64,000 bases of DNA from Congregibacter litoralis KT71 (GTDB lineage Bacteria > Pseudomonadota > Gammaproteobacteria > Pseudomonadales > Halieaceae), in the NCBI RefSeq assembly GCF_000153125.2, contig NZ_CM002299.1, positions 2,355,075-2,419,074 of the forward strand, read 5' to 3'. The notes below the pieces were generated by a model. That model saw only the letters and a program-made list of their open reading frames with translations. It was not told where the DNA came from and made no database searches. This document shows positions 51,014 through 61,682 of this stretch, piece by piece; position 1 is the first letter of the stretch, and each line of letters opens with the position of its first letter. The position numbers and the translations under genes are program-made.

Positions 51014-52327
51014 TTAATTTCCGGGGAGACTTATGTCGCCCCGGGCTATTCGGTAGAGCAAAATCGCTACACGCTGGGTCTGCTGGGGCAAGGTACGCAG
51101 GTCAGCGACTTCATCGACCGTGTGCCCGCCATCGCCCATGAGACCCAGGCCATCGAGCGCCGCGCTTACCCGACTAGCCACAAAGGAAATATCGGCCGCG
51201 CCCGCTCGCCGGGGATCCACAGCAGCGACCTTGCCATAACCCAGCGCTTCGCTGATCGCGCTGTAATGCTTCAGCAACTCATCATTGCCCGGACTGGGAG
51301 CCATGGGGGGATAACCGTGATTAAAATTCAGGGTCGCAGCGGTTTGGGAGAGATTGTCACCAGCAATGTCGCGCATCAGTTCCTCGGCGCGGGCGATTTG
51401 TGCAGGACTGATAGCGCGCAAACCGCCGCTGACCACCGCGGTTTGTGCGATGACGTTGTTTTTTCCAAAGACCTTACCCCGGGTGTTGCCCTCATCGTGG
51501 TCCATATCGGTACCCGCCATGACCAACCCGGGGTTAAAGGTGAGGTTGGGAATCGCCGACAAAGCCTTTCGCCAGCCGTCCAGGATACGGGCCGCTTCCA
51601 GGGCCGCCCCGAAACCAATGTCCTCACGGAAGATCTGTGAAGAATGCGCCGGCTTCCCGGTTACCGTCAGCTGCCACTCGCTGGAGCTGCGTCGGGCCGT
51701 CACCGCCGTACCCGGATCGCCGTCGCCATCTTCAAAACCCAGGGCGATATCCGCCCAGTCGGCGGCGGCAATGAGCTCGGCGTTTGCGACATCAAGGGGG
51801 CGTCCCCGGGATTCCTCGTCGCCCGTGAGAATCACGCGCAGTTGCAGTTCGTCGAGAACGCCGGCCGCATCCAGGGCCTTTGCGGCCTGCAGGATGATGA
51901 CATCGCCGCCTTTCATGTCGGTGATGCCCGGCCCTGCGGCATGATGCTCATCGACACGCTGAAAGCGCTGAAAACTGCTGTCTTTTGCAAAAACCGTATC
52001 GATATGCCCGATGAGCAGTACCTTGGGCCCCCGGGACCCATGTTCGGCAAGGAGATGCCCTCCCCGACCAAAGGGCGCACCATCTACCCAGCGGGTGGCA
52101 AAACCCGCATCAGCAAAGGCTTTGGCAAACAGCTCGCCCACTTCTTTTACGCCCCCGGTGTTCATGGTCCCGCTATTAATATTCACCGCCTGTTCCAGCA
52201 GCGCCAGGGCTTCTTGTTCACCGCGATTCACGGCATCGCGAATAGCCGACTCTGTTTCATCCAGGGCATAGGCACTGGAAAGTAGGCTGATGAACAAAAA
52301 GATGCCGCACAATCCTCGAAAAGGCAT
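51014..52327 (-). CDS. exported M20-family carboxypeptidase (CPG2-like)
   Basis: 437 residues; periplasmic zinc exopeptidase of the M20A glutamate-carboxypeptidase group. Sec signal 'GLCGIFLFISLLSSAYA'; metal site 'LIGHIDTVF' (HxD), 'GPGITDMKGGDVI' (Asp), 'LTGDEESRGRP' (catalytic Glu and metal Glu), 'GFEDGDGD', dimerisation domain around 'GKPAHSSQIFREDIGFGA', and C-terminal 'MGDGGHTVDE' (metal His). It removes C-terminal Glu or similar from peptides or folates. Monocistronic; divergent from rmf. Confidence 0.92.
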   Translation of the reverse strand: MPFRGLCGIFLFISLLSSAYALDETESAIRDAVNRGEQEALALLEQAVNINSGTMNTGGVKEVGELFAKAFADAGFATRWVDGAPFGRGGHLLAEHGSRGPKVLLIGHIDTVFAKDSSFQRFQRVDEHHAAGPGITDMKGGDVIILQAAKALDAAGVLDELQLRVILTGDEESRGRPLDVANAELIAAADWADIALGFEDGDGDPGTAVTARRSSSEWQLTVTGKPAHSSQIFREDIGFGAALEAARILDGWRKALSAIPNLTFNPGLVMAGTDMDHDEGNTRGKVFGKNNVIAQTAVVSGGLRAISPAQIARAEELMRDIAGDNLSQTAATLNFNHGYPPMAPSPGNDELLKHYSAISEALGYGKVAAVDPRRAGAADISFVASRVSAALDGLGLMGDGGHTVDEVADLRTLPQQTQRVAILLYRIARGDISLPGN

Positions 52328-52588
52328 AGGGGGAGTCCTTGTTGTCGATAGTAGATGGTGGATGAGTAATGCTTAATTGCGCAACGAACGCCATGGTGCC
52401 CTGAGTGCCCGGCGATCACAAATTCGCCCCGGGAGTACGCCAAACGGGGGTCACCGCCTAAATTGTGAATTCTTTATATCATTGCGACATACGCATGCTT
52501 GTATCCGTAACAAAAAAATAGTAGCGCAAAGGAATCATCTCTGCTTATATACAGACAAGCCCCTATGTAAAACATGAGAGGAATAGCG

Positions 52589-52792
52589 ATGCGCCGACAG
52601 AAACGCGATATGACTGCTCGAGCTTACGAGCGTGGTTATCAGGCAGGAGTATCAGGTCGGAGCAGCGAAAGTTGTCCGCACACAACGGAACAACAGCGCA
52701 TCAATTGGATTACCGGCTGGCGCGAAGGCCACGCCGATCAGCTGGACGGACTCATCGGCGTTTCAGGAGTGCATCGCCTGCGCATGCAGTGA
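52589..52792 (+). CDS. rmf: ribosome modulation factor
   Basis: 67 residues. 'MRRQKRDMTARAYERGYQAG' and 'SGRSSESCPHTT' then 'RINWITGWREGHAD' match RMF throughout ('GYQAGxxGRSxExCPxxxxxxRxxWxxGWREAxxD'). RMF binds 70S ribosomes in stationary phase and drives 100S dimer formation. About 12 residues longer at the C-terminus than the E. coli protein. ATG 52589 has GAGAGGAA about 6 nt upstream; an in-frame ATG at 52574 is less likely. It is followed after 10 nt by a PAS-GGDEF-EAL gene. Confidence 0.93.
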   Translation: MRRQKRDMTARAYERGYQAGVSGRSSESCPHTTEQQRINWITGWREGHADQLDGLIGVSGVHRLRMQ

Positions 52793-52802
52793 TGCCCGCC
52801 CC

Positions 52803-55634
52803 ATGACTCCCGATCTCAAGCTGTCGGGAGCGGTGGAGCTTTACAGCGAGGCCATTGCGGCACTCGATCTGGGCGTGGTTATCTACGAGGCAGTAGACAT
52901 CGGTGCAGATTTCCGCATTCTCACCATGAACCCCGCCGCCCTTCGTATAAGCGAAGTCGCAGGCTCCGATGTCGTCGGCAAGCTACTCTCAGAGGCGTTT
53001 CCCGGTGCCCGGGATATGGGAGTGACCGACGCCCTCAACCGGGTCTTGAGGTCCGGAAAAGCAGAAAAACTCCCAGCCCTGCAGTATTCCGACGCCACAC
53101 AGAAGACCGACCTTCATCATCGCTGGTTTCAAAACGACATCTACGCCCTGGCCGACCGCCGACTTATGGCGGTTTACAGCGACGTCACAGACGCCAAGCA
53201 GGCGGACCGTGATCTGGGAGAACGCGTAAAAGAGCTCCGGGGACTCTATGAGATTCATCGCCGATCCCAGACCGACACCGACTTGGACCAGTATGCCCAG
53301 CACGTCTGCGATGAGCTTGTGCGCTCCATGCAGGCCCCTGCGGATGTCCGCGCGAGCCTGGTCATCCATGGCAGGACCTGGTGCGCGGGCAAGGACCCTT
53401 GCGAGGGCCCACGCCTGAGAGTGCCCATCGGCGGTGAAAAAAAATCCCCGGGCTCTATTGAAGTTACCTTCAGCGAGGCCACCCCACCATTACCCGAGGA
53501 GCTTGAATTCCTCAAAGGCACGGCTTCATCCGTAAGTCTCTGGCTCTCAAACCGAAAAGCCCTCGATAACGCCATTACCCTGGAACGCGTATTAGGTTCC
53601 ACGGATAGTGAAGTTGCCCTCCTGAACGAACACTTCGTCTATCAGATTGTGAATCCCGCCTACGCAGCCCGTCATGGACTTACCGTGAGCGACATCACGG
53701 GCCAGCCCATCGCCAAAGTGCTGGGTGACGAATACCCGAGCAGCGGCATCGAAGAGAAGCTCAAGGAAGCACAGCAGGGAAACAGGGTGCGCTTCCAGCA
53801 GTGGCGGGAGACGCCGGAAGGCCCCCGTCGTATCGACGTCACCTTCGCGCCCTATTCCGATACCCAGGTCCCTCGCGGGGTCGCCGTAAGCATCCACGAC
53901 ATCACCCCGCTTCATGAGGCCGAGGCAAAACTCAGGCGCGTGGCAGAGGTGTTCAGCTCTTCCGCCGAGGCGGTGATGATGACTGAACTTGACGGCTCAA
54001 TTATCGATGTGAATAACGCCTTCACGGAGATTACCGGCTATGCCCGAAATGAAGCCATCGGGGAGACCCCAGAGATCATTTCGTCTGACCAGCACAGCCC
54101 GCAGTTTTTCCAGGAAATGTTCCGCATCATCGACGCACAGGGGCGCTGGCAGGGAGAGGTCTGGAACCGTCGTAAAAATGGCGATCATTTTCCTTGCCTT
54201 CTTACCGTCTCCGCCGTGCGCGACGAAAAGAGCCGGGTAACCGGCTATGTCGCCAGTTTCAGCGACATCACCACCATCAAACAGAACGAGCACCGCCTGG
54301 AACTCCTCGCTCGCCAGGATCCGCTCACGGGACTACCCAACCGCACACATCTTCGGCACACCCTGGACAGCCGCCTGGCGCGCGCGGCACCGGGGAACCG
54401 CTCCACCACGATCCTTTTTATCGACCTGGATCAGTTCAAGGACGTCAACGACAGCCTCGGCCACAGCGCAGGCGATGAGCTGCTGAAAGTCTGCAGTAGC
54501 CGCCTCCTGGATTCCCTCCGTGACGACGATATTCTTGCGCGGGTAGGTGGTGACGAGTTTGTGGCTCTGCTATTTGATGTTCCCGGCTACGAAAATGTAT
54601 CGACCATCGCGAGCAAATTGATCGCTGTGCTTGAGGAACCCATCGCCATAGGCGGTGAAACCGTGCGCGTTTCCGCCAGCATCGGTATTTGCCGCTACCC
54701 CGAAGATGGCGCTGACACAGAGACTCTCCTGCGCAACGCAGACACCGCGATGTATGCCGCAAAAAAAGCCGGCCGGGGTACCTGGGAATGCTATTCACAA
54801 GCCATGACCGATGTAGCAACACGTCACCTGCTGCTATCCGGGGCTTTTCGCGAAGCGCTCACGGCTAACGACCTGGAGATTGTGTATCAGCCCAAGTACG
54901 ACGCGGATAGCCTCGCCCTCACGGGCTTCGAAGCCCTGAGCCGCTGGACATCGCCCGATTTTGGCAATGTCAGCCCCGAGGAGTTTATCGCCATCGCCGA
55001 AAATAACGGTCTCATCGTAGAGCTGGATTACAAGGTCTTAGGTGGCGTTTGCGCACAGTTGTCACGGTGGCGGGCTGCTCGGTTGCTGCCCCCCAAGATC
55101 GCGGTCAACGTCAGCGGGCGCACTTTGCAACAGGCGGATTTTTATCAACGGCTGCGCGATATCCTTGAGCACCACGATGTGTCGGGGGAGAGCCTGGAGC
55201 TGGAACTCACGGAAACCGCCCTCCTCCCTCAGCCGGAGAAACAGGCAGGTGTTCTCGACCAGATTCGGGCCCTGGGGCTTACCATCTCCATCGATGACTT
55301 TGGCACGGGCTATTCGTCCCTGTCCTACCTCCAGCGGCTACCGGTTGCCACGCTGAAAATCGATGCCTCTTTCGTGCGCGAGCTGTCCGTCAGCAAAGAC
55401 GCCGATGCTATCGCCGAAGCCATCATCGCCATGGCCCGGGCCCTGGATATGGGCATCGTGGCAGAGGGCGTGGAATCCGAGCAACAGGCGCGCTTTTTAC
55501 GGGAGCGCGGCCCCATGTCCGTACAGGGATTTTTGTACAGCAAGGCGGTCAGCGCGCAAGCCGCCACAGACATGCTGCCGGGCGATGCAAGACACACCGA
55601 CCGCGGCGAAGCCTTGTTATCCTCCCAGAGCTAA
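52803..55634 (+). CDS. PAS-GGDEF-EAL cyclic-di-GMP signalling protein
   Basis: 943 residues, no membrane helix seen, so cytoplasmic. Three PAS-type sensor domains (about 15-130, 260-385 and 385-500), the last with 'SSAEAVMMTELDGSIIDVNN' and a PAC tail. GGDEF domain: 'ARQDPLTGLPNRTHLRHTLD', 'FIDLDQFKDVNDSLGHSAGD', intact 'GGDEF' at 582-586. EAL domain: 'LTGFEALSRW' (EAL at 710-712), 'VNVSGRTLQ', 'LELELTETALL', 'ISIDDFGTGYSSLSYLQRLP', 'LKIDASFVREL', 'VAEGVESEQQ'. Both active sites look complete, so it could make or degrade c-di-GMP; net direction cannot be predicted. Start at 52803, 10 nt after rmf; probably co-transcribed with it. Confidence 0.93.
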   Translation: MTPDLKLSGAVELYSEAIAALDLGVVIYEAVDIGADFRILTMNPAALRISEVAGSDVVGKLLSEAFPGARDMGVTDALNRVLRSGKAEKLPALQYSDATQKTDLHHRWFQNDIYALADRRLMAVYSDVTDAKQADRDLGERVKELRGLYEIHRRSQTDTDLDQYAQHVCDELVRSMQAPADVRASLVIHGRTWCAGKDPCEGPRLRVPIGGEKKSPGSIEVTFSEATPPLPEELEFLKGTASSVSLWLSNRKALDNAITLERVLGSTDSEVALLNEHFVYQIVNPAYAARHGLTVSDITGQPIAKVLGDEYPSSGIEEKLKEAQQGNRVRFQQWRETPEGPRRIDVTFAPYSDTQVPRGVAVSIHDITPLHEAEAKLRRVAEVFSSSAEAVMMTELDGSIIDVNNAFTEITGYARNEAIGETPEIISSDQHSPQFFQEMFRIIDAQGRWQGEVWNRRKNGDHFPCLLTVSAVRDEKSRVTGYVASFSDITTIKQNEHRLELLARQDPLTGLPNRTHLRHTLDSRLARAAPGNRSTTILFIDLDQFKDVNDSLGHSAGDELLKVCSSRLLDSLRDDDILARVGGDEFVALLFDVPGYENVSTIASKLIAVLEEPIAIGGETVRVSASIGICRYPEDGADTETLLRNADTAMYAAKKAGRGTWECYSQAMTDVATRHLLLSGAFREALTANDLEIVYQPKYDADSLALTGFEALSRWTSPDFGNVSPEEFIAIAENNGLIVELDYKVLGGVCAQLSRWRAARLLPPKIAVNVSGRTLQQADFYQRLRDILEHHDVSGESLELELTETALLPQPEKQAGVLDQIRALGLTISIDDFGTGYSSLSYLQRLPVATLKIDASFVRELSVSKDADAIAEAIIAMARALDMGIVAEGVESEQQARFLRERGPMSVQGFLYSKAVSAQAATDMLPGDARHTDRGEALLSSQS

Positions 55635-55659
55635 CGCGCCCTCTATCTGCGTCCTCTCG

Positions 55660-58600
55660 TCAGACCCTACGGCTACTCTGAGCCAGATCCAGGAGTTCCC
55701 GATTGGCAACAGCGAACATCGCAAAGTCCGGCGAAGCGGTGGTGTGGAGCTCACTGAGCATGTCCTTCCAGCGCTTAAGTAAGGCACTCTCCTGCTCTTC
55801 CCAGGCCGTAATACAGGCAACAACGTCACGGTCCTCACAACGCAGACGAAGCACTCCCTGGGCCAGGGTGCACTGCTGCCACTGGAGGTCTTCCATGTAC
55901 GCCTCTCGGGCCATGGCCTGCCATTCATTCTCGACTTTGCTGCCCAACACCTGAGCACCAAACCAATCCAGCTCCAGACGCTCCCCTAAATGGTAATAAA
56001 GCGTTGCAACTTCCATGAGATCATTTTCCGTCTGCGCGGCGACATCCACGATGGCAAGAGCCGTCGCCGCGTGCATGCAACCCGCAACACGGGCGGCGGT
56101 CTCGGCGCTGACGCCGGCGTCCACATAATGCTCCAGGCGGGCCTCGTATTGTTCCGCCGCACGACCGCGAAGGAGCTCCGGCAGCGCCACCTGCATTTGG
56201 GACACTCCGTGAACAAATTCATCGATCATGCTGGAGGGGGTTATCTGGTGACGACGGTTACGCAGTACCCAGCGCGTTGCTCGCTTCACCAGACGAATAA
56301 CGTCGAGCATCATTTCTATCTGCACATCGGACTTCACCACAAAATCCAGAGCTTCGATGTCATCCCACAGCGAGGAAACAGCAAAAATATCCATCACCGC
56401 CTTGTAAGCACGTGCCACATCAGCCACCGGCGCACCCGTGGCCTTCTGCTGCCGCAGAACGAAGTTCAGTCCCATGCGATTCACGATGTCATTGGCAACC
56501 TGGGTGCACATAATTTCCCGGCGAAGACGGTGCTCGGCCATGTCTTCGGGGTAGATCTCCTGGAGTTTGGGCGGGAAAGCCGTGGCCACCGCACTGAGCA
56601 AGTGGGCGTCACTACCCAGATCCGAGGCAATCAACTCCTCTTTCAAAATCGCCTTGCTATAGGAAATGAGTACCGAGAGCTCCGGCCGCGTGAGACCAAT
56701 ATCCTGGGTGCGTCGGTCCGCAAGGGCTTCATCCGTGGGTAAAAACTCCAGCTCCCGATCGAGTCGACCGGCGTTCTCCAGGGTGGAAATCAAGCGCCGG
56801 TACTCGCCGCTGCGCACCCGTGCCTCGCGCTCCGCAATACTGATGGCCTGTACCTGTCGATAGTTGTTGGCAAGCACCAATTCGGACACGGACTCGGTCA
56901 TGTCTTCTAAAAGCTGATTGCGGTGTTTCTCCGTGAGATCTCCCCGGGCCACAATGGCATCCAGCAAAATCTTGATATTGACCTCGTGGTCCGAGCAGTC
57001 GACGCCCCCGGCATTGTCGATAAAGTCGGTATTGGAGCGACCGCCGATAAGCGCGAATTCGGTTCGCGCAAGCTGCGTGATACCAAGATTACCGCCCTCA
57101 CCAATCACCTTGCAGCGCAAATCCCGGGCGTCCACACGCAGACCGTCGTTCGCTTTGTCGCCTACATCTGTATGGCTCTCCAGACTGGATTTAACATAGG
57201 TGCCGATACCACCATTCCACAGGAGATCCACCTCGGACCGCAGGATGGCACTGATAAGCTCCGTCGGCGTCATCTGGTTAACAGTGATACCGAAGCGCGC
57301 CTTCATAGGCTCCGAAATCGCTACGGATTTGGCGTTGCGGCTGAATATGCCACCACCCTCGGAGATCAGGGACGTATCGTAATCCGACCACCCCGACCTG
57401 GGGAGTGCGAAGAGGCGCTCCCGCTCGGCGTAGCTTTTCTGCGCATCGGGATCAGGGTCGACAAAAATATGCATATGGTTGAACGCCGCCACCAGGCAAA
57501 TATGCTGTGACAGCAGCATGCCATTGCCAAACACGTCGCCGGACATATCACCGATACCCACCACGGTGAAATCGGTGGTCGCGACGTTGACATCCATCTC
57601 CCGGAAGTGGCGCTCCACGGACACCCAGGCGCCCCGGGCGGTGATGCCCATTTTCTTGTGGTCGTAGCCCACGCTGCCACCGGAGGCGAAGGCATCGCCA
57701 AGCCAGAATCCATAGTCATCGGAGAGCGAGTTGGCGATATCGGAGAAGGTCGCCGTGCCCTTGTCCGCTGCAACCACGAGATAGGGATCTTCATCGTCCT
57801 TGCACACGGTCAGCGCCGGACGCACGATACGGTCTTCTTCCCGGTTGTCGGTGATATCCAGAAGCCCACGGATAAAGGTCTTGTAACAGGCCACGCCCTC
57901 TTCCTGGACTTCGTCGCGACTCATTTCCGGTCGCAGGCGCTTGGCTACAAATCCGCCTTTGGCACCCACGGGTACGATCACCGCGTTTTTTACCTGCTGC
58001 GCTTTCACCAGTCCGAGGACCTCCGTGCGGAAGTCTTCCAGGCGATCGGACCAGCGCAAGCCACCCCGCGCAACCTTGCCTCCGCGCAGATGGACGCCCT
58101 CGACCTGTGGAGAATAGACAAATATCTCGTAGAGGGGCACGGGCCGCGGAATCTCGGGAATATCTCCGGGCCGCAGCTTGAAAGAAAAGTAGGACTTGCT
58201 GTCTCCCAGCTCTCCCTGCTGGAAAAAGTTGGTGCGCACCGTCGCCGTGATCAGCTCTACGTACTGGCGGATAATGCGGTCCTGGCCAAGGTTTTCCACC
58301 TCATCCAGAGCCAGAAGTATGCGCTCGCGCACCGCCGCCTCCCGCTGGTCCCGCCACTCGTCATCGCCATCAAACACCGGGGAAAAACGGGTAAGAAATA
58401 GCTCGACTATACTGGCAGAAATGGGCAAATGCGCGGCCATGGTCTCGGCGATGTAACTGCGCGAGTAAGGAAAATTGATCTGTCCGAAGTAACAGGCATA
58501 GGCGCGAAGCAGAGCGATCTCCCGCCAACTCAAACGACTGCCGAGGAGAAGGCGGTTGAAGGAGTCGCTCTCGGCCTGGCCGTACCAGATCCGGGAAAAA

Positions 58601-60489
58601 GCATCCTCGAACTCTTCTTTTACCTGCTCCAGATCAATATTTTTAGCCAGGGAATAAATGAGGCTGAACTCCTGGATCCAATAGCGACCCTCTGATGCCG
58701 AGCGCACGGGATAGGCCCGCTCTGCCACCACGCGCAGACCCAGGTTCTCCAGAATGGGCAGGACATCGGAGAGTGGCAGGGGCGACCCCATGCGGTAGAG
58801 ACGCAGCTTCAGGTGATCATCTTTCTCTTCCAGGAGGCGGTAGAGATTCATGCCCAGGCGATCACTGCCGTTAAGCCCGAGAATATGCTGGATATCCAGC
58901 ACGGCCACCCGGGGATCAAAGTCGTCACGATAACCGGGGGCAAAGCCCTCGCCCAGCTCTCTCATCAGCTGTTCGCCGCGCTCTTCGCCGAACTCTTCCA
59001 GCAATCGAAGCCGCAGTCGATCCTTCCACGCTAGGGTTGCCTGCACGATCTGCTCCTCGATTTCATTGACGTCATATTCATGATTTTGTGACGGATCCAC
59101 ACGCAAAACGAAGTACACGCGCACCAGCACAGACTCGGTGAACTGCGTGTTGAACTCCGATTCCTCTGCGGAAAAAGCCCGGGACAAAATGCGCTGGATA
59201 TTGATCCGCCGTCGCGTGGTGTAGCGGTCCCGGGGCATGTAAAGCAAACAGTTCACAAACTTGCCGTGCGCATCCTTGCGCACAAACAAGCGCGTATGGC
59301 GACGCTCCTGAATGCGATTCACCGCTGCGGTTGTCGCGTACAAATCAGCCGTGGACGACTGAAACAGCTCATCTCGGGGCATAAGCTCCAGAACGCGTTT
59401 CAGCTCCCGACCGTCGTGCTCCTCTGCCGCGAGCCCCGAAAGCTCCAGCACCTGGCTGACCTTGCGGCGGAGGATAGGTATCTCCGCAGGATCCATGTTG
59501 TACACGGCAGCCGTGTAATGCCCGAGAAAGCGATGCTGCCCCGTGACCGCTCCGGCCTCGTCATAGGTTTTGATTTCCACGTAATCCGGATAAGCCTGGC
59601 GATGGACCCGCGCTCTCCGCCGTGACTTCCCGAAGCTCAGCTGACGACGATGGGATTCCTCGGAGGCCATGGTCGCCAGGTCGTGCTTGAGGTCCACAGC
59701 GCCGCGGGTTTCGAGACCGCGGAGAACACCGAGGTTACAGCTGCTGTCAACGTGAACATCGCTATCCTCAACGCGGAGATACTCGTAGCCCAGGAAGGTC
59801 ATATGATCGCTGCGCAACCACTCAATAAAAGCGGTTGCCTCGTCGCGAAAATCCTCACTGACGCAGGCGGCGTTCGTGATGCTCTGACGGGCCTCTTCCA
59901 GACGCTCACGCATGGCGCCAAAATCGTTAACCACCATAGCGACTTCTTCGAGAATCTGTTCGAGAGTGTCGCGCAGATCATTCAGCTCGCTAAGATCACT
60001 GTGTCGCGTAATCTCGAAATACAGCAGACTTTCGGCAGAGGCGTCTGCCTTCTCTTCGCCGGGCGGCAGGAGTGTCTGCAGCTCACCGGCAGCATCACGC
60101 TCCACGCGCAGGTTACAACTCGCGAGGCAGTGAATTCCGAGGTTGCGCTGATTGATTTCGCCCCGCACGGAAGCCGTGCAAAACGGCATATCGCGACAGA
60201 GTATCGCCACGATGGTGGAGGTGCTTTCCCAGCCATGGCTACTGATCTGGGGATTGAGAAGACGTACCTTCGGCCCCTCACCGGACCAGCTCTGCATAAA
60301 CCGCAAAAGACCGTAGAGCAGTCCGTAGAGATTGTCGGGAGAACGATCGCGCATGTCTTCCGCAGAGAAACGGCTGAAAAAGGAATCGGAAAGACGACGG
60401 AGATCATCCCCATGGGCAGCGTCCGCCCGCCTGGCAACGATCCCTGCAATATCATCAAGCAAAGCCTGCTTGAGTGTCTCCCATGCCAT
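55660..60489 (-). CDS. gdhB: NAD-specific glutamate dehydrogenase, large (180-kDa) type
   Basis: 1609 residues, the size of the L_180 class found in Pseudomonas, Streptomyces and Caulobacter; it oxidises glutamate to 2-oxoglutarate and ammonia with NAD. N-terminal ACT-like regulatory part followed by a catalytic domain with 'RGGKVARGGLRWSDRLEDFR', 'VIVPVGAKGGFVAKRL', 'VIGEGGNLGITQLARTEFAL' and 'TDFIDNAGGVDCSDHEVNIK', then a C-terminal helical region. ATG at 60489 has a GGGGGA box about 8 nt upstream and is preferred to the open frame reaching 60684. Monocistronic. Confidence 0.95.
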   Translation of the reverse strand: MAWETLKQALLDDIAGIVARRADAAHGDDLRRLSDSFFSRFSAEDMRDRSPDNLYGLLYGLLRFMQSWSGEGPKVRLLNPQISSHGWESTSTIVAILCRDMPFCTASVRGEINQRNLGIHCLASCNLRVERDAAGELQTLLPPGEEKADASAESLLYFEITRHSDLSELNDLRDTLEQILEEVAMVVNDFGAMRERLEEARQSITNAACVSEDFRDEATAFIEWLRSDHMTFLGYEYLRVEDSDVHVDSSCNLGVLRGLETRGAVDLKHDLATMASEESHRRQLSFGKSRRRARVHRQAYPDYVEIKTYDEAGAVTGQHRFLGHYTAAVYNMDPAEIPILRRKVSQVLELSGLAAEEHDGRELKRVLELMPRDELFQSSTADLYATTAAVNRIQERRHTRLFVRKDAHGKFVNCLLYMPRDRYTTRRRINIQRILSRAFSAEESEFNTQFTESVLVRVYFVLRVDPSQNHEYDVNEIEEQIVQATLAWKDRLRLRLLEEFGEERGEQLMRELGEGFAPGYRDDFDPRVAVLDIQHILGLNGSDRLGMNLYRLLEEKDDHLKLRLYRMGSPLPLSDVLPILENLGLRVVAERAYPVRSASEGRYWIQEFSLIYSLAKNIDLEQVKEEFEDAFSRIWYGQAESDSFNRLLLGSRLSWREIALLRAYACYFGQINFPYSRSYIAETMAAHLPISASIVELFLTRFSPVFDGDDEWRDQREAAVRERILLALDEVENLGQDRIIRQYVELITATVRTNFFQQGELGDSKSYFSFKLRPGDIPEIPRPVPLYEIFVYSPQVEGVHLRGGKVARGGLRWSDRLEDFRTEVLGLVKAQQVKNAVIVPVGAKGGFVAKRLRPEMSRDEVQEEGVACYKTFIRGLLDITDNREEDRIVRPALTVCKDDEDPYLVVAADKGTATFSDIANSLSDDYGFWLGDAFASGGSVGYDHKKMGITARGAWVSVERHFREMDVNVATTDFTVVGIGDMSGDVFGNGMLLSQHICLVAAFNHMHIFVDPDPDAQKSYAERERLFALPRSGWSDYDTSLISEGGGIFSRNAKSVAISEPMKARFGITVNQMTPTELISAILRSEVDLLWNGGIGTYVKSSLESHTDVGDKANDGLRVDARDLRCKVIGEGGNLGITQLARTEFALIGGRSNTDFIDNAGGVDCSDHEVNIKILLDAIVARGDLTEKHRNQLLEDMTESVSELVLANNYRQVQAISIAEREARVRSGEYRRLISTLENAGRLDRELEFLPTDEALADRRTQDIGLTRPELSVLISYSKAILKEELIASDLGSDAHLLSAVATAFPPKLQEIYPEDMAEHRLRREIMCTQVANDIVNRMGLNFVLRQQKATGAPVADVARAYKAVMDIFAVSSLWDDIEALDFVVKSDVQIEMMLDVIRLVKRATRWVLRNRRHQITPSSMIDEFVHGVSQMQVALPELLRGRAAEQYEARLEHYVDAGVSAETAARVAGCMHAATALAIVDVAAQTENDLMEVATLYYHLGERLELDWFGAQVLGSKVENEWQAMAREAYMEDLQWQQCTLAQGVLRLRCEDRDVVACITAWEEQESALLKRWKDMLSELHTTASPDFAMFAVANRELLDLAQSSRRV

Positions 60490-60718
60490 GGCTCGTCCCC
60501 CTTCGCCCTTGCACTCGTTGTAACGGTGAGTGTATCGCAAAGGCCATCGTCGTGAGTGAGATAGCGGGGGGAACTTTCCCACATTCTCCCAGTCGATTAG
60601 ACGTGTCTTCGGGTGCCCCGGAGCGCTTACTCCGCTAGAATCGCACCCTTTCCATGGGGCTTGTGCGAAGCTGCCCCCTGACATTCTTTACGCTGATAGA
60701 CAAATAACGGGAGAGACC

Positions 60719-61675
<957 letters not shown>

Positions 61676-61682
61676 TAATCCC

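Noticed and set aside
52632..52802. N-terminal extension of the GGDEF-EAL protein into rmf
   Set aside because: The extension is the shifted frame of rmf; the ATG at 52803 starts just before the first PAS-like region.
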